From Okeanomitos corallinicola TIOX110 (GTDB lineage: Bacteria; Cyanobacteriota; Cyanobacteriia; Cyanobacteriales; Nostocaceae): a stretch of DNA of 64,000 nt. Location of the stretch: the NCBI RefSeq assembly GCF_038050375.1, contig NZ_CP150886.1:1467318-1531317 (forward strand), given 5' to 3'. The notes under the pieces were generated by a model, which did no database searches, was not told where the DNA came from, and worked only from the letters and a program-made list of their open reading frames with translations. Made by a program: the position numbers and the translations under genes. Of this stretch, positions 43,550 through 53,658 are shown in pieces (positions within the stretch are counted from its first letter, which is position 1; each line of letters begins with the position of its first letter).

Positions 43550-44698
43550 CTATTTATTAATAGCAAAAGATTTGAGTAAATTTTGAATTTGCTGATTAAT
43601 ATTATTTACATTAAACCGCTGACTAGCATCTAATCTTCCATAAAAACCGATATCTAAAATACTAACCTTTTCATCAACACAATTATTAATAACTTGCGCT
43701 AATTCTTGCGGATTATTCGGTGTAACTAAAAAACCATTCATACCATCTTCAACTAATTCTACAGCACCCCCAGCCTTAGCAGCAACCACAGCTTTACCAC
43801 ATAGCATTGCTTCCACAATTACCCTTCCGAAAGGTTCAGGTGCGATAGAAGTATGTGCAACTAAATTACAAGCTGACATTAATAGAGGAATATCATCACG
43901 AAAACCTAAAAATTTCACCCGTTTTTCTAAACCTAATGCAGACACCTTTTGATGTAACTCCTGCACATATTCATCTTCACCAAATAAAGCATCACCCACC
44001 AAAATCACATTTACATTTTCAGGACATTTAACCAAAGCATCAATTAAAATATGTTGTCCCTTCCAAGGAGAAAGACGGCTAAAATGTCCCACCACAAATT
44101 TATCATTTATCCCTAATTCTTCCCTGATTTTGATAACTTCAAATTCATCAACTTGATAATTATCTGCTTCAAAACCATTATAAACAACTTCAATTATATT
44201 CGGGTTTCCTCCAGCTTCGATAAATGCAGTTTTACTAGCTTGGGAATTAGCAATAACTAAAGATGCAAAGTTATTAATTAAAGTCATAGCAACTCGCAAA
44301 TTAGTTTTACTAAAATGTTCTAAAGAGAGAATATCATGTAAATGATAAACTAGCGGACGACGAGAAAATAAACTTGCTATTGCACCGACAACTAAAGCTT
44401 TTTGAGTATTAGCATAAATTACATCATATTTCCTGGCGAGTTGAACTACTCGATAAATTAAAGGTGTAATTTGTCCCAAACTAGCTAACGCTGAAAATAA
44501 ACCACTTTGTTTATTAACTTTAATTCCTTGAGTTGTTAAAACCTCCACCGGAATATGATTTGTTTCTAGTAACTTTCTAAAATCACCATCTGCAAACAAA
44601 CCAACCAAACAACTATTAGCATAAGGTTTAACAATATCTAATAAGCACAACTCAGCACCACCAAGTTTACCACTCTGATCCAAAAACAAAAACTTCAT
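43550..44698 (-). CDS. glycosyltransferase, family 4
   Basis: 382 residues, GT-B fold. N-terminal LDQSGKLGGAELCLLDIV is the donor-side glycine-rich loop; C-terminal EPFGRVIVEAMLCGKAVVA carries the Glu-x7-Glu motif of retaining GT4 enzymes. SRLSPWKGQHILIDAL and HTSIAPEPFG are typical. It would add a sugar from a nucleotide-sugar donor to a lipid-linked glycan at the cytoplasmic membrane. It lies 53 bp downstream of another GT4 gene in the same direction. Confidence 0.9.
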   Translation of the reverse strand: MKFLFLDQSGKLGGAELCLLDIVKPYANSCLVGLFADGDFRKLLETNHIPVEVLTTQGIKVNKQSGLFSALASLGQITPLIYRVVQLARKYDVIYANTQKALVVGAIASLFSRRPLVYHLHDILSLEHFSKTNLRVAMTLINNFASLVIANSQASKTAFIEAGGNPNIIEVVYNGFEADNYQVDEFEVIKIREELGINDKFVVGHFSRLSPWKGQHILIDALVKCPENVNVILVGDALFGEDEYVQELHQKVSALGLEKRVKFLGFRDDIPLLMSACNLVAHTSIAPEPFGRVIVEAMLCGKAVVAAKAGGAVELVEDGMNGFLVTPNNPQELAQVINNCVDEKVSILDIGFYGRLDASQRFNVNNINQQIQNLLKSFAINK

Positions 44699-44751
44699 AA
44701 ATAATCCTATGATTCAATCTGCGTTTATCTGCGTCCATCCGCGTTCAAAAA

Positions 44752-45927
44752 TCAATCTTTTATAGCCAAAAGTACCCGTCTTACCTGTTGAGAAATATGA
44801 TTCCAATCATAATTTTTAACTGCATAATTACGACATTCTTCTCTAGTGGGTAAGGGGATTTTACCTAATCCTATTTGTTCTAATTTATCAGCAATACTAT
44901 CAACGGTAATAGATTTAGTAATTAAATCTGGTGAAAATCTTTGTAAAATCTCTGGCATTCCCCCCACAGGTGTACATAAAACTGGAGTACCAGACGCTAA
45001 AGATTCTACAATTGCTAATCCAAAACCTTCAAAAGATTGACTAGGCATTACAGTTAAATCAGCGGCTTGGTAGGCAATTGGTAATTGTTCATCTGGGAGA
45101 AAACCTAAGAATTTAACATTATTTTCTAGTCCTAATTCTTTAACTTGTGCTTCTAGTAAATTTTGGATATGTCCACGACCAGCAATAGCTAACCAAATAT
45201 CAGGAATTATGGTTTTAATTTTAGCTATTGCTACCAATAATTTATCAATTCCCACACGATGAACCAAACGACGGGATGTAAATAATGTGTATTTATCAGT
45301 TGGCCAATTTAAGTTTTTTCTAGCTTGCATCCGAGATAAATTATTATTAAAATGATTAATATCTACACCACCGGGAATTAGATAAATTTTATTCCAAGGG
45401 ACTTGATATTGTTGATGTAAAATATTACCAAAAGCTTGACTGAGAACAATAAAGCGATCGCATCTATTATAAGTATTTTGTTCTATAAACTGCTTTTTGA
45501 TCCAAAGACTTAACTTTTTATTGACTACTTCCTCTTGACTTTCACAAGCCCAAGGCCCATGAAAATTAAAGGTAATTGGTACGTGTTTAGGCAACAAATC
45601 TAAAATCGGAAAGCTATATAATGCAAAATGTAGATTAATAGCGTCTATTTGTTCTAATTTAATTTTCTGAAAGTTATTTCTAATCTTCCATAATCTTTGC
45701 CAAATAGGACTATCTGGAGATGCTAAATTATTTAGTTTAATTAGTGTATTTTGTCCTTCAGGTAAATCAACACCACATAATTCTACCCTATCATTATTCA
45801 GAGCTAATTTATTAGTAAGTTCATAAATATATCTTTCCAAACCTCCTGGTGTTTTAGGAAACCAACCTGTACCTACCGTCAGGATAGATGCCGGATTTGA
45901 TGGTAATTTTTTGTGTTTTTCTTCCAC
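44752..45927 (-). CDS. glycosyltransferase, family 4
   Basis: 391 residues from a GTG at 45927; no in-frame ATG is nearby. GT-B fold with TGWFPKTPGGLERYIYEL near the N-terminus, LINLHFALYS-like strand, SRRLVHRVGIDKLLVAIA and the motif EGFGLAIVESLASGTPVLC. It precedes a second GT4 gene, suggesting the two act in sequence in polysaccharide assembly. Acceptor and donor unknown. A 520-bp spacer separates it from the divergent propeller gene. Confidence 0.88.
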   Translation of the reverse strand: MEEKHKKLPSNPASILTVGTGWFPKTPGGLERYIYELTNKLALNNDRVELCGVDLPEGQNTLIKLNNLASPDSPIWQRLWKIRNNFQKIKLEQIDAINLHFALYSFPILDLLPKHVPITFNFHGPWACESQEEVVNKKLSLWIKKQFIEQNTYNRCDRFIVLSQAFGNILHQQYQVPWNKIYLIPGGVDINHFNNNLSRMQARKNLNWPTDKYTLFTSRRLVHRVGIDKLLVAIAKIKTIIPDIWLAIAGRGHIQNLLEAQVKELGLENNVKFLGFLPDEQLPIAYQAADLTVMPSQSFEGFGLAIVESLASGTPVLCTPVGGMPEILQRFSPDLITKSITVDSIADKLEQIGLGKIPLPTREECRNYAVKNYDWNHISQQVRRVLLAIKD

Positions 45928-46447
45928 TGAACTATCTCCTCATCTTATACATAATCAAAATTATTGGACTGCTTAATGATGCTGAAAAATTAAATAACTA
46001 ATTTTTGAATTCAGCTAAAAAATCATAAATCAGTAAGGTTTTAAATTCTAGTTTTTATATACGGTCATTTTACTGGTGTACAAAAGCAAATATTTTAACA
46101 ATCATTTTTAGCTGAGATATTTTATACTCATAATATATTTTACTTTAAATGAACATATATTTACTTATTATTTCTGTTTCAATCAATATTGAAATCCATC
46201 TTCAGGATTAAAATTAGATTCTCTATGTATCATAATCAACTCGATAAAAAGCAAATTTCCAGCTTTATAAAATATCTGTGAACCTGAATAGTTAAATATG
46301 AAAGATATATTTTTTAGATAAAGCTTTGGTAAAATTGCGTGACATTCGATATTCATATTTGTTAATTTATGGATGACTAATAATCATCACAAGTATTTGT
46401 GCAGTTTAATTATAGCTATTAGATAGAAAAAATAGAAATATAGATTT
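45928..46447. other. AT-rich divergent spacer
   Basis: It separates a GT4 gene (leftward) from the propeller gene (rightward) and must carry both promoters. A 7-bp stem TTTCAAT/ATTGAAA at about 46178-46195 is the only clear symmetry. No coding sequence is seen. Confidence 0.5.
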
Positions 46448-48658
46448 ATGTCACCACTTCAGAGACTTGCCAAAAAATCTGATCAACTAATTAATAAGTT
46501 AGTACAAAATAGATATTGGCGTAAGAAAATAGTGTTCAAAATTTTACTTGGTTTCACCTGTGCTTTAGTAGTCACATTTATAGGAATGGCTATGAATCAG
46601 GCTACAACAGAAACAAAAACTGCTACAGCACCGAAATTAACTTATCAAACTTCTTGGGTTGGTAACACCATTGGGAAGGGAAAATTACGGGTACAAAACA
46701 ATATTGAGGGAATGTATGTAACCGAAAACGGTAAAATTTACACCAATAGTAAATGGGATGAAGCAGGAACAGAAGCAGGAATATATCAGGATGGAAAAAT
46801 CATTGCTTCTTTAGAAGATACCCATGGTTGGCATCGTTTAGGAGGAAAAGCGGTAACAGCTAATAGTAAATATATTTATCTTGCTATGAGTCAGGGAGGA
46901 ATGAGTAATCAAAAAGGTTATCCTCCTGATGGTAAAACTTGGTACTCTGTGAGACGTTATAATTTAGCAGGAAAACCTGTACCTTTTCCTAATGGAAATG
47001 GCTGGGATAAAAGTATGTTAATTATCAGTGAAAAAAGTGAAGTTACTGGGTTAGCAACTACAGGTAATAAATTATTTGTTAGTAACGCAGATGCTAATAG
47101 TGTTCTTGTATTTAATACAGAAACAATGACAAAACTAGGTAGTTTTTATGTTAATAATCCTGGTGGAATAGTTATTGATTCATCTGGGACTTTATGGATT
47201 ATCGAAAATAAAAAAGGTTATAAAGATGGCAAAGTATCCCATTATGATCAAAGTGGTAAAAAATTACCCCAAGCAATTGTAGACATTGTTGATCCTACAG
47301 CTATTTCTCTCTATCAAAAAGATAAATTATTAGTAGCAGAAAATGGTATCCGCCAACAGGTACTAATTTATAATATCAAAAATAGACCAGTGAAAGTACG
47401 AACTTTTGGTGTTGAAAACGGTATTTACAGCGGTATCCCTGGGGAAGTAGACAAGTTAAAATTATACGGAATTACAGCAGTTGGGGCAGATCAAAAAGGC
47501 AATTTATACATTAATAATAATGGCTTTAATACATCAGGAACAGATTTAAGAAAATTCTCTTCATCTGGAAAACTAGAATGGCAACTTCTGGGTTTAACAT
47601 TTATGGATAATGCTGATACTGATCCTGAAAGTGATGGTGTCAATCTTTTCACAAAACATGAACAATATTTGATGGATTATAGTAAACCAGCAGGTAAACA
47701 ATGGACTTATAAAGCCTACACACTCAATCCTTTTAAATATCCTCAAGATCCTCGTTTACATATAATAGCTGATGGGACTTTTTTCCGTCGTATTCAAGGT
47801 CGCCCATTTTTATTTTTAACAGATATGTTTGGGAGCAAATTACAAATTTATCGTTTTCAACCAAAAACAGATGGTAAAATTGCTATTCCTGCGGGATTGT
47901 TTGTAGGTACAAATGAGCAAGGTAAGGCGATAAATGGTAATTGGCCACCATATCAACCAACTCAAGGTGAATGGATATGGCGAGATAAAAATGGTAATGG
48001 TGGATTTGAGCAAAATGAATATGAAAGCAGTAAAGATTATCCCTATATAGGGGGTTGGTGGGTAGATAATAAAGGTGATGTTTGGAAAACTTTGAGAACT
48101 GAAGATGGGATTCGTCATTATCCTTTCCAGGGATTAGATAACAAAGGAAATCCCATTTATACCTATCGTTCTATGGAAAAAGAAAAGACTCCTAGCATCT
48201 TTAGAGATTTGCGAAGAATTGAATATTTTCCGGACACAGATACGATGTATTTATCAGGTTTTACTTTTGATCATCCTTCCATTGGTGATGATGCTAAAGT
48301 TATCGGCTCAGAAATTGCTAGATTTGATAATTGGAGTCAAGGAAATCGTACTCCTAAATGGCGAACTGTAGTTCCTTATGACACTACTGGTAAACGAGAA
48401 ATTATGACCGCAGCTATGAGTGTAGCAGGGGATTATGTATTTGCAGTCACAGTAAAAACTGCGGAGGTTTATGTTTATAAAGCCACCACAGGAAAACTCG
48501 TATATAAGTTTGCTCCCGGTGTAGAAGTCGGCCAAGAAAGTGGTTGGGTTGATATTCCCTATGGTATTCGTGCTTTTCGTCGTGCTAATGGTGAATATTT
48601 AGTATTTGTAGAGGAAAATTTAAAAGGTAAAGTGCTGGTTTATCGTTTACCAATTTAA
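46448..48658 (+). CDS. membrane-anchored beta-propeller protein (NHL/SMP-30-like)
   Basis: 736 residues. A basic N-terminus is followed by one hydrophobic segment (FKILLGFTCALVVTFIGMAM), so the bulk is probably outside the cytoplasmic membrane. The rest has repeated propeller-type strands: VTGLATTGNKLFVSNADANS, GGIVIDSSGTLWIIENKKG, ISLYQKDKLLVAENG, ITAVGADQKGNLYINNNGF. A calcium-loop-like stretch occurs in WRDKNGNGGFEQNEYES. Enzyme or binding role unknown. It sits among polysaccharide genes, so sugar binding or modification is plausible. Confidence 0.7.
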   Translation: MSPLQRLAKKSDQLINKLVQNRYWRKKIVFKILLGFTCALVVTFIGMAMNQATTETKTATAPKLTYQTSWVGNTIGKGKLRVQNNIEGMYVTENGKIYTNSKWDEAGTEAGIYQDGKIIASLEDTHGWHRLGGKAVTANSKYIYLAMSQGGMSNQKGYPPDGKTWYSVRRYNLAGKPVPFPNGNGWDKSMLIISEKSEVTGLATTGNKLFVSNADANSVLVFNTETMTKLGSFYVNNPGGIVIDSSGTLWIIENKKGYKDGKVSHYDQSGKKLPQAIVDIVDPTAISLYQKDKLLVAENGIRQQVLIYNIKNRPVKVRTFGVENGIYSGIPGEVDKLKLYGITAVGADQKGNLYINNNGFNTSGTDLRKFSSSGKLEWQLLGLTFMDNADTDPESDGVNLFTKHEQYLMDYSKPAGKQWTYKAYTLNPFKYPQDPRLHIIADGTFFRRIQGRPFLFLTDMFGSKLQIYRFQPKTDGKIAIPAGLFVGTNEQGKAINGNWPPYQPTQGEWIWRDKNGNGGFEQNEYESSKDYPYIGGWWVDNKGDVWKTLRTEDGIRHYPFQGLDNKGNPIYTYRSMEKEKTPSIFRDLRRIEYFPDTDTMYLSGFTFDHPSIGDDAKVIGSEIARFDNWSQGNRTPKWRTVVPYDTTGKREIMTAAMSVAGDYVFAVTVKTAEVYVYKATTGKLVYKFAPGVEVGQESGWVDIPYGIRAFRRANGEYLVFVEENLKGKVLVYRLPI

Positions 48659-48720
48659 TCATACTTGAAATTTATACAAGTAGGTTTTTAAAAATTGCAT
48701 AATATTTGTATATCTTTCTC

Positions 48721-48758
48721 AGAGTAAGGGCAAAAAATAAATACCTTTACTCTTTTTA
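48721..48758 (+). terminator. intrinsic terminator after the propeller gene
   Basis: AGAGTAAGG pairs with CCTTTACTCT (one bulge), followed by TTTTTATTT. It lies about 60 bp after the stop. Remaining bases to the next gene are AT-rich with nothing recognised. Confidence 0.7.
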
Positions 48759-48966
48759 TTTGTGAAATAGACTGATTATCTAATTTTAGATTTGATTTGA
48801 AATGCAACAATAATCTTCATATTATTAGAGGTATTTTACCAAAAAAATAAATATTAAAGCTCCCAGATAATTATGATGATAATTAATTACAGCAATGGCT
48901 ATAAGATATTTTTAGTCTACAAGCTGTAACATTTTCAAAACACTACAGGTATGTTGATCAGGAAAT

Positions 48967-49746
48967 ATGCAAAAAGCAATTTTGATGAAATTACAAACAG
49001 TCATTCCTCTTCATTTATTACATAGAATTCAAAATCTTCATTGTCATTTGCTTTCTCAATTTATTTTACGCTGGGGAAGTCAACCTTGGGAGTTTAGTAA
49101 TAGATCAGCAATGGTTTTTTCTCCTCATCAAGATGATGAAACTTTTGGCTGTGGTGGAATGATAGCCCAGAAACGGGAACAAGGAATAAATGTAGTTATT
49201 ACATTTTTAACTGATGGCAGAGGTTCACATGGTGTAGATCAGAATCTACAAAATCAAATTATTAAAATTCGTAGGGAAGAATCATTAAAAGCTTTAGATA
49301 TCTTAGGTGTGCAGCCTTCAGAAATTTATTTTCTAGATCAGCAAGATGGAAGTTTAGCAAATTTAAATCCAGTGGAAAAGCAAAAACTTATTAATCATAT
49401 TTCTGAACTATTAAAACAATATCAACCAGGAGAAGTTTATGTACCTCATCATAAAGATTGTCATAGAGATCATGAAGCTACATTTTACTTAGTTAAAGAG
49501 GCGATCGCTCAATCAGAAATCAAGGTAGAACTCCTACAATATCCTATTTGGGTATTCTGGAGAGCGCCATTATTTATTATGTTAAAATTAAAAGATATTG
49601 CCGCCGCATATCGCTTATCAATTACCTCAGTTCAAGCAAAGAAAAAACAAGCGATCGCTACCTATGCTTCTCAAACACAAGCCTTGCCAGTTGGCTTTAT
49701 TAAACGCTTTTTAGGTGCAGAAGAGATATTTTTTAATAGTAAGTAA
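48967..49746 (+). CDS. PIG-L family deacetylase
   Basis: 259 residues. Zinc motif SPHQDDETFGCGGMI, then DGRGSHG, and the third His in YVPHHKDCHRDHEATFYLV. PIG-L enzymes remove N-acetyl groups from GlcNAc-type sugars. The position, between the propeller gene and a GT4 gene, suggests it trims an amino sugar of the same glycan. The N-terminal 35 residues are hydrophobic-helical but do not form a clear signal peptide. Confidence 0.88.
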   Translation: MQKAILMKLQTVIPLHLLHRIQNLHCHLLSQFILRWGSQPWEFSNRSAMVFSPHQDDETFGCGGMIAQKREQGINVVITFLTDGRGSHGVDQNLQNQIIKIRREESLKALDILGVQPSEIYFLDQQDGSLANLNPVEKQKLINHISELLKQYQPGEVYVPHHKDCHRDHEATFYLVKEAIAQSEIKVELLQYPIWVFWRAPLFIMLKLKDIAAAYRLSITSVQAKKKQAIATYASQTQALPVGFIKRFLGAEEIFFNSK

Positions 49747-49826
49747 TTTACTTGCTATAAATAATGTCAGTTTCATATATCTTTAGTGTATAAATTTTAA
49801 AATAAATTGTTACTGAGAAAAAAGAA

Positions 49827-50939
49827 ATGCGAATTCTACACATTACTAACCACGTTCAAAAAATTGGTAATGGCATTGTCAATGTTGCCGTAGATTTAGC
49901 TTGTTTACAAGCAAAAAAAGGTCTGGATGTCGCCTTTGCTTCTTCCGGTGGAGAATATGAACAACTATTAGGAAATCATGGGATTAAACACTTTAAATTA
50001 AACCAATCCCGTACACCGTTAAACATGATCAAAGTAGCTTGGACATATCAGCAAATTATCAAAGAATTTCAGCCAGATATTGTTCATACCCACATGATGA
50101 CAGGGGTTGTACTAGCAGGAGTTTTTAGAAATAATTATCACTATAATTTAGTTGCCACCGTACATAATGAATTTCAACGTAGTGCCGTTTTAATGGGATT
50201 AGCAGATCGGGTAATTGCTGTTAGTCATGCAGTTGCAGATTCTATGATTCGTCGTGGTATTCCCGCCCAAAAATTGCGTGTAGTTGCTAACGGAACGTTA
50301 GGCAGTCCTCGACATAAAAACATCCAAGATTATCAACCCATAAAACTACATCATCCAGCCATAACTACTGTAGCAGGAATGTACACCCGTAAAGGCATTA
50401 TTGAATTAATTGAAGCCTTCCAAATCATTAATAAAAACTTTCCCCAAGCCCATCTTTATCTAGTAGGAGATGGACCAGATCGTTCTGTATTTGAAAGCAT
50501 AGTTAAAAACCTTGGCAACCTCAGCCAAAATATCCATTTTGAGGGTTTTCAACCAGAACCCCAACGGTATATGTTATCAACAGACATCTTTGTTCTCGCT
50601 TCCCACTGTGAATCATTTGGTTTAGTTCTGACAGAAGCAAGAGAAGCCGGTTGTGCAATTATTGCCAGTGATGTAGATGGTATTCCTGAAACTTTAGATC
50701 ATCGTCAAGCCGGGATTTTAGTACCACCTAAAGATAGTCAAACTTTAGCTAATACTTTGACAGAATTACTCAATAATCCTCAACAATTACAAACATGGAA
50801 AATTCGCGCTCAACAAAATTTAGAAAGATTTAGCGTTCAACGAGTTAGTGACGAAACTTTAGATGTTTACCACGAATTCAGCAGAAAATATAACGTCATT
50901 ACACCTATGCAAACCAGAGAATTAGTAATAGGTAAATAA
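49827..50939 (+). CDS. glycosyltransferase, family 4
   Basis: 370 residues. HITNHVQKIGNGIVNVAVDL at the N-terminus, IVHTHMMTG, VAGMYTRKGIIELIEAF and the Glu-x7-Glu motif in CESFGLVLTEAREAGCAII: a retaining GT-B enzyme. It lies 80 bp after the PIG-L gene, same direction, so both are probably expressed together. Confidence 0.9.
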   Translation: MRILHITNHVQKIGNGIVNVAVDLACLQAKKGLDVAFASSGGEYEQLLGNHGIKHFKLNQSRTPLNMIKVAWTYQQIIKEFQPDIVHTHMMTGVVLAGVFRNNYHYNLVATVHNEFQRSAVLMGLADRVIAVSHAVADSMIRRGIPAQKLRVVANGTLGSPRHKNIQDYQPIKLHHPAITTVAGMYTRKGIIELIEAFQIINKNFPQAHLYLVGDGPDRSVFESIVKNLGNLSQNIHFEGFQPEPQRYMLSTDIFVLASHCESFGLVLTEAREAGCAIIASDVDGIPETLDHRQAGILVPPKDSQTLANTLTELLNNPQQLQTWKIRAQQNLERFSVQRVSDETLDVYHEFSRKYNVITPMQTRELVIGK

Positions 50940-50980
50940 TCATAATTAAATACAGATACATCTACCAGATTTACTCTTTA

Positions 50981-51859
50981 CTATATATCAATTACCTGTT
51001 TCTGACTAAAATACATTGCAATCCCTTTTTCATAATAAGCCGCTTCATTAATAAAAATAGGATAAACTGTAGATTCTCCCTCATATAAAATCTCTTGATC
51101 ATCAAAAGTCAGAAATAGAGGATTACCAGGATGCAGCGGTTGATAATCTCTAAATTGCAATTGGGGATGAATCATAGCTTGAATTTCTCCATTTTCATCT
51201 CTAGGATAATCAACTGTACTAATAGATTTATAAAGTGTTAGTGTATTTATATTTTCGTTAATTTTACCTTGGTTAAACTGTTCCAAATAATCTAATGCTG
51301 CATAAATAATTTGCTCCGTATGTTGAAATAGTTCCGCATCTAAAATACCTTGAGCTACAGCACCCACTTCTATTGCAAAACCCAATTCACTCAATGAGCG
51401 AAGAAAACCGCTATTTCTTGGTTGCTCATGGATATAGACTTTGACTAAAGGATTAATGGTACTCAAATGAGCAGCTAAATTAAGTAAAATAGGGTGCATA
51501 TTACCAAGAATAATACATAACCCCATATTGGCAGTAGTAGTATGTAAATCAATAATCACATCTACAGATGCTTGACCTTGGGGTTGTAAAATTGTTTGAA
51601 TTTCCCTAGCTCTTATTTCTTCATAAATAGAAGTTTCGCCATCTGGTAAATTAGTGCCTGTAAAACAACGGTTTAAATCTCTGTCAATGTATCTTCTGCC
51701 CGCATTAATAGCTTGAGGATTACCCAGTAAAGATACGGTTTTATAGCCAGTTCTTTTAATTAAATCTGGATATTTTTGAAACTTTTTGACCAGATAAACG
51801 CCGATTAATTCATTACCATGACTGCCGCCAACAATTGCTACCTGGTTAATTTGATTCAT
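50981..51859 (-). CDS. aspartoacylase / succinylglutamate desuccinylase-family amidohydrolase
   Basis: 292 residues from ATG 51859, which has GAGGG five bases upstream; a TTG at 51889 would add ten residues. Zinc ligands are in [11 protein letters not shown] (His, Glu) and [12 protein letters not shown] (His); RDLNRCF binds the substrate carboxylate. The aspartoacylase-like pattern [11 protein letters not shown] favours N-acetylaspartate-type acyl-amino acids. Its role within a polysaccharide island is unclear; it may simply be a neighbour. Confidence 0.88.
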   Translation of the reverse strand: MNQINQVAIVGGSHGNELIGVYLVKKFQKYPDLIKRTGYKTVSLLGNPQAINAGRRYIDRDLNRCFTGTNLPDGETSIYEEIRAREIQTILQPQGQASVDVIIDLHTTTANMGLCIILGNMHPILLNLAAHLSTINPLVKVYIHEQPRNSGFLRSLSELGFAIEVGAVAQGILDAELFQHTEQIIYAALDYLEQFNQGKINENINTLTLYKSISTVDYPRDENGEIQAMIHPQLQFRDYQPLHPGNPLFLTFDDQEILYEGESTVYPIFINEAAYYEKGIAMYFSQKQVIDI

Positions 51860-52165
51860 GATTCCCTCATCTAGAAAAAACTTAGACAAAACCAGATTAA
51901 AATATCATTAATTGTGCAAAACATCAATTATTTAATTAAAATCATTTTGTGAATAAAACTTAAAAATAATTATATCTTATTATGCTTGAAAATCCCGAAT
52001 TCACTAAGAAATCGAGATTTTTGTGATTTATAAAATAAATCTAGTTTTCTATGCTGTACTAAATTCTGAACAGATACATCAATTATCGCTGACTAATTAC
52101 TAATTACAAACTTTTTTGGTGACATTAACATCGAGGATATGATTAGTGTTCCCAAGGAGATAATA

Positions 52166-53599
52166 TTACATTCTCATTCCTTGATGACGATAATATTTAT
52201 GTGCTGCCATAGCCATAGCTAAAAATCCCCACATAATCATACCTGACACGCTTAACATTCCACTATAAATAATCAACTGAGCGCAGGAACTAATCCCAAT
52301 AGCACGAGCCGCACTTACAAAGCTATCAAACTTACCTTCAGTGTAGCTACTTACACTAATTAGCATTAATATTAAACCACCCACGTAAGGTATTGCACCA
52401 AACCAACCCAGAGTAAAAAATATATCTAAAATGCCACTATCAATAACCACAACTTCAATTTGTCCCGTTTCTTCATTCACTTTCCAGATATTCCCTAAAC
52501 CATTACCAAGACCAGTAGAAAGGGCTAAATTAAGATTACGATTATAGGTTTTTGATCTATCCTTGAAACTACCATCTTCTTCAAGATTAGAAAAACTTTC
52601 TAAGCGAGTGGTCACAACTTCAGAAATAGGTTCAATTGTTGTTAAGGGAATTACGCACATAGTCATCACTAAGATGATCATAATTAAGCGCATTTGAATC
52701 TGGGCTTTGACTGAAGTTAAAATTAGAATTATCCCCAACAACCAACCACCCCAACTTGTCCGCACCTGGGAAAGTAAAAATGATAAATAACCAACGGCTG
52801 AAGCTGGAAAAATTAAAGGGCCAGAACTACTAAATAATAATAGTAGACCTGTTTGCATAACAGTACCAAAGGGTCCAGGTGAGTGTAGTGTACTCCAAAC
52901 TCGGATGCCAAAAGGTACGGGATCTCCGGCACTGGTGAACATCTTTGATTCTATTAGCCAGTATTTATCCCACTCAGGAGCAATAACAAATTGACAGATT
53001 CCATAAGCTCCTAAAATTAATACTGACCAGATAAATACACGCTGAAAATGCTGGCGATAACTGGGATAGTCTCGCCAATTCATAAATAAATGAAAGGCGA
53101 AAATAATCGGACTCATCCAATCTAAAAAACCACGAATAACTGGGATTGGCTGATTAAAAATTAACCCTACAAAACAACCATAAACCACTCCTATGGCAGC
53201 TAAAACAAAAGGTAATCCTCCTTTATTAACAGCACTAGGAAGGTGTTTCATAAAAGAGGCAATAGTAATAAAAACTACCAAATAAGGAGCAAGGAGAATC
53301 TGACGTGTGGGGTCCCAACCAATGCGGTAATCAACTAAACGAGCTAGTAATGGTGTCAGAAACCAAATCCACCAAGTAAAGCCAATATAAAGAATGGGAT
53401 GACGTAAATATAAAAATACTCCTACTAACAAAGACGTAGCAGGAAAGATCAGACGTAATAAGGAAGCACCACCACCAAAATAACAAGTTACTGTGAGTAA
53501 AATAAATCCCACAATTACTATCCAAGCTTGTGCGGCTCGGTCTTTTGGAGAATAGGTAGATTGTAAAAAACTATTGAAAAGTATTTGTTTATAAAACAT
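52166..53599 (-). CDS. O-antigen ligase/polymerase-like membrane protein
   Basis: 477 residues with about ten or more hydrophobic segments (AWIVIVGFILLTVTCYFGGG, LLAPYLVVFITIASF, VLILGAYGICQFVIAP). A larger extracellular loop lies near residues 205-260, and a second one bears RSKTYNRNLNLALSTGLG. This topology fits the Wzy/WaaL-type polymerases that join repeat units outside the membrane. It is the only polymerase candidate in the island. The start ATG is at 53599. Confidence 0.75.
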   Translation of the reverse strand: MFYKQILFNSFLQSTYSPKDRAAQAWIVIVGFILLTVTCYFGGGASLLRLIFPATSLLVGVFLYLRHPILYIGFTWWIWFLTPLLARLVDYRIGWDPTRQILLAPYLVVFITIASFMKHLPSAVNKGGLPFVLAAIGVVYGCFVGLIFNQPIPVIRGFLDWMSPIIFAFHLFMNWRDYPSYRQHFQRVFIWSVLILGAYGICQFVIAPEWDKYWLIESKMFTSAGDPVPFGIRVWSTLHSPGPFGTVMQTGLLLLFSSSGPLIFPASAVGYLSFLLSQVRTSWGGWLLGIILILTSVKAQIQMRLIMIILVMTMCVIPLTTIEPISEVVTTRLESFSNLEEDGSFKDRSKTYNRNLNLALSTGLGNGLGNIWKVNEETGQIEVVVIDSGILDIFFTLGWFGAIPYVGGLILMLISVSSYTEGKFDSFVSAARAIGISSCAQLIIYSGMLSVSGMIMWGFLAMAMAAHKYYRHQGMRM

Positions 53600-53658
53600 A
53601 CTATTTTAGGTAATGGGTAATGGGTAATGGTTTTTTAATTAATCTCAAAATCTGTACA

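Noticed and set aside
47840-48535. Two minus-strand frames inside the propeller gene
   Set aside because: Antisense shadows with Ile/Phe-rich low-quality composition.
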